A stretch of DNA of 64,000 nucleotides, from the NCBI RefSeq assembly GCF_021018895.1, contig NC_079372.1, positions 14,908,318 through 14,972,317 on the forward strand, read 5' to 3'. The notes beneath the pieces were generated by a model, which saw only the letters and a list, made by a program, of their open reading frames with translations, ran no database searches and had not been told where the DNA came from. This document shows, in pieces, positions 60,976 to 64,000 of this stretch (position 1 is the first letter of the stretch; each line of letters starts with the position of its first letter). The DNA comes from Seriola aureovittata (taxonomy: Eukaryota > Chordata > Actinopteri > Carangiformes > Carangidae). The translations under genes and the position numbers were made by a program.

Positions 60976-61067
60976 CACCTGGCTGATCGAGGTCAGAGGA
61001 GCCAGATGACACCTGTGGAATTCAGCCTCCTCACCTGCTGCCAGGGTGTGGAGCTCCCAGACACCTG
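60976..61067 (+). promoter_or_regulatory. cluster of four CACCTG E-boxes
   Basis: CACCTG occurs at 60976-60981, 61010-61015, 61032-61037 and 61062-61067, all on the same strand. This hexamer is bound by ZEB/Snail and several bHLH factors. Function is unproven. Confidence 0.4.
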
Positions 61068-61069
61068 GA

Positions 61070-64000
61070 TACAGTCTGGACACTGAGTTCATTCTGTTTT
61101 TCTCAAAAAAATATCTGGCTCTGACTGTCTGTCTGAGGGTTTATCAGACAGACTTGTGATAAGTGGGGAAAAAAAAAAAAATCTGATCTTCAGAAGCTCC
61201 TGCAGAATTCCAGCAGAGCTACAGATCAAAAAGCTGTCTCTAACTGGAAGCATAATGCTTTATAAAATCTTTTCATGTGTTTCAAATCAATACATCTCCA
61301 TTTCACATCTGTGGACTTTTCACAGTTCAGAAAGGTTTACATGCACTGAATTTTACCTCATTTCTTTTTTGCTAAGCGTGTGGTGACTTTAATTGGCTGT
61401 AGGAGGTTGCGGTTCAAGACATAAGGACGCCCGACATGACTGCCATGGAAATAGCACGTTATGAGCGTAGGAAAGCCTTACTCATACAGCACGCGCACAC
61501 AGAGGTCTCCATAGCTGTGTCATCAACGTGCAGGACTCTCAGCTGAGAGAATGGGCTCTGCACAGCGAGTATAATGACCCCACCCAGCTGCTCTCTGCTG
61601 TCCTCATCCAGAAACCTCCTCTCTCCACCTCTCACTAACATCATCAGCATGGCTTGCGCCACAACCGAGAGACATGGAAGTAATTATAGCAGCAGGCACG
61701 GGAACATACAGTATAGGCAGGGGGAAGTCAGTTCTGATCAACCTAAGAAAATCAAAGCACTGGCTCTCTTTAAACCTGAGAGGGCACTGACCATTGAATT
61801 GAGAGACCGTCAGGAAGAGTGGCGTTATGAAAAAGAAAAGGGGATTTGAACGTATGCTGTTAAAGAGGCACTGATTTCATACATCTCTGTTTACTCATCA
61901 GAGAGAGCACCACTCTGTGTGTGTGGGGGAAACAGCTGTATGAGGTCTTCAGTGGATCTCGAGAAGCTTTATAAAGTCTGATTAAAAATAAAACTAATGA
62001 TGTCATGAGGATTATCTCAGCTTGGGCAAGCAACCACCAAATTTTCAACAGAGAGCCCGAGTTACAAAGCGGGGGTGTGAAGTTTGAAAAGCATGGGCGG
62101 TACCAGGCAACTAAAGATGCCATCAAGTTTGACTCAGCTTAGTGACTAAATATCTGGATGTCTCAGCCTCTGCTGCATTAATTCTGACCATTATGATTTA
62201 AATCTGTAACTATAAATCTAAAAATCTGAATGGAAGTCCAATATGAACTTGCTGCAGAATATATAGAATAGGACACAAAAAGTCTGTCTCAATAACAATA
62301 GTCAGGTGCCCATATCCACTGTACACTGAAACTGCTTTTGCTTCCTTTACTTTAGCGTGATCATTCTTCCTGTTCTGGCCCTTAAAAGATGAGATTCCAT
62401 TGTAAGTGACGGGGCACAAAATCCGCTGTCCTCGTTCCATGTTCCAACATATATAATATAAAGTATATGTGAAGTTAATGTGAGGCTTCAGAAATCTGGG
62501 TTAGACAATTCAAGTAAGTATCCTCCACAGTTAAAGTATGAAGTTATTTTTTCATTCCTGTCTCGCCACCGTGGCTTAACAAGGAAACACTGTCCAGAGA
62601 CATCCACTTCATTTGATTAACTCCGCCCTCTGAAGCCTTGCAGTATATAAACTTAAGATAAACTATAGAATATACTGTATTTTTGCACAGAATGGGGCAA
62701 AGTGTTGGGAAGAGATCTTTTATTGGCCAGCGTGGACAGGAGGAATGATTAAGTACAGAAAACCAACCAGTGTCAGTGTCCATATGGGCATGTGAGCACT
62801 GTTTTAAGATGGAGTTAAACACTGTGACCCTATTTGTTAATGAACAAAAACATCTGTTATACATTTCCTTCAATTCTTTTCCCAAGCATGTCATACATTT
62901 TTAGATTGTATCTGTACATCGGCCAACAAAGACATAACTAAACATATGTTGGTAAATTCAAGGATATTCAGGTGTAATGGCAACCTTCTAATGCAAACTT
63001 GTAACTTCGACAACAAATTAAAGCAATTAAATGTGAGTGAATACCCATACCAAGAAAGTTTGAAAGTCTTATCCATACTGTAATGGCTTGAACTAAAGCT
63101 GCCTATAATGAAAGCATATTTATTTAAGAACTCTGTGCCTTGGAAATGGTCAACAGTAATGTAATGTAATGTATACGCAATTTGTAGTTAATGGGCTAAA
63201 ACATCCAAGGCCAATGATGCGGTCTCTGAAATCACTTTTTCTTTCTGGATCCACACCAGCGGCTTTGATTCTCACAACATCCGTGTAATTATTTCCGAAT
63301 CCAGATGATAATTTTTCTCACCACTCATCTGACATTTTCTCTGATCCTCCCATCACAACATATTTTTTTCCCCTCCTCTCTTCCACCCCAGCAGAGGTCA
63401 TTACCGTTCACATCACATGGGGTATTACAAGACAACAAGGTATTTCTTCCAAGAGTAAGCCAACTCCTCTGTGGCTGTGGTTCAGCCAGATCCTGATGAG
63501 CTGAGGTGGGTCCGTCCAAAAAAGCTGGACACACCCATGACAGCAGCTCCTCAGGGAGTCCACCCCTCCCTCCTTGTTACTCATGGAAACCTACATGTTA
63601 ACACGCACAAGTTTACTGGGAGACTCAAATGTTCCGGGCTGTCCATGTCCCCAAGTTGCAGGGGTGGGACGGCGGGCGGGGGGTCCGCTGTGAATTTACA
63701 CATGATATACACTGTGTGTGCATATGTGTGTGAGTCAAAGTGAGTAAGACAGGCTGAGGGGATGGGGGCTGTGTTGTAAAAAGGGAAATTTCTGCCTTAA
63801 CAGCTCCCGTACCTAGGCAGAATGCACGCAGAGGCCTGCGCCAGATCACTAATAGAAACCAGACACATGGCGCACGAGGAGAGAGGCTTTGACTGCACAG
63901 GTCCAGAGGGATGCACTGGTGGAGTGACGGATGAGTGGAGGCAAAAAATAAAAAGGAAGAAAGACAGAAAAAAAGAAGGATAAAGAACTGGATAGATAAC
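61070..64000. other. gene-free end of the window
   Basis: No exon, repeat or RNA gene that I can support. Open frames of 60-116 aa are random in composition. The next gene of the conserved block (letmd1 or another) is not reached. Confidence 0.45.

Overview
This window is vertebrate nuclear DNA, almost certainly from a ray-finned fish and probably a percomorph. It holds six protein-coding genes with spliced exons (GT..AG introns, AATAAA signals), AT-rich non-coding DNA, and several interspersed repeats that I recognise from percomorph genomes. The genes are bin2 (5' truncated by the window edge), smagp, dazap2, pou6f1, tfcp2 and csrnp2. All are on the + strand except dazap2. Order and relative orientation match the human 12q13.13 block BIN2-SMAGP-DAZAP2-POU6F1-TFCP2-CSRNP2, as I remember it, which supports the gene names.

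Layout: 1-4.1 kb holds the last nine coding exons and 3' UTR of bin2. 4.7-9.75 kb is smagp, whose long introns contain a dead LINE fragment and two AT-rich fold-back repeats. 9.75-11.2 kb is intergenic and contains a tRNA-derived SINE with a visible target-site duplication. 11.2-16.6 kb is dazap2 on the minus strand with a long 3' UTR. 16.7-18.6 kb is the divergent intergenic region between dazap2 and pou6f1. 18.6-28 kb is pou6f1 (POU-specific domain plus homeodomain). 28.4-37.8 kb is tfcp2 (CP2/grainyhead-type factor). 38.2-47.5 kb is csrnp2 (Cys/Ser-rich nuclear protein). 47.5-64 kb has no gene I can support; it holds scattered repeats, a perfect match to the CTCF consensus just past csrnp2, and two clusters of E-box motifs.

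The genes are a conserved neighbourhood rather than a pathway: one membrane-curvature BAR protein, one small adhesion glycoprotein, one Pro-rich adaptor and three nuclear transcription regulators. The most interesting unexplained signals are a 33-nt in-frame candidate microexon inside tfcp2, a 45-nt in-frame candidate cassette exon in pou6f1, a perfect Brn-5-type site plus a perfect octamer flanking the putative pou6f1 first exon, and the CTCF-like site at the edge of the gene-free region. I found no bacterial, phage, viral or CRISPR-like system. All exon limits come from reading splice signals and protein similarity by eye; no alignment or transcript data were available.
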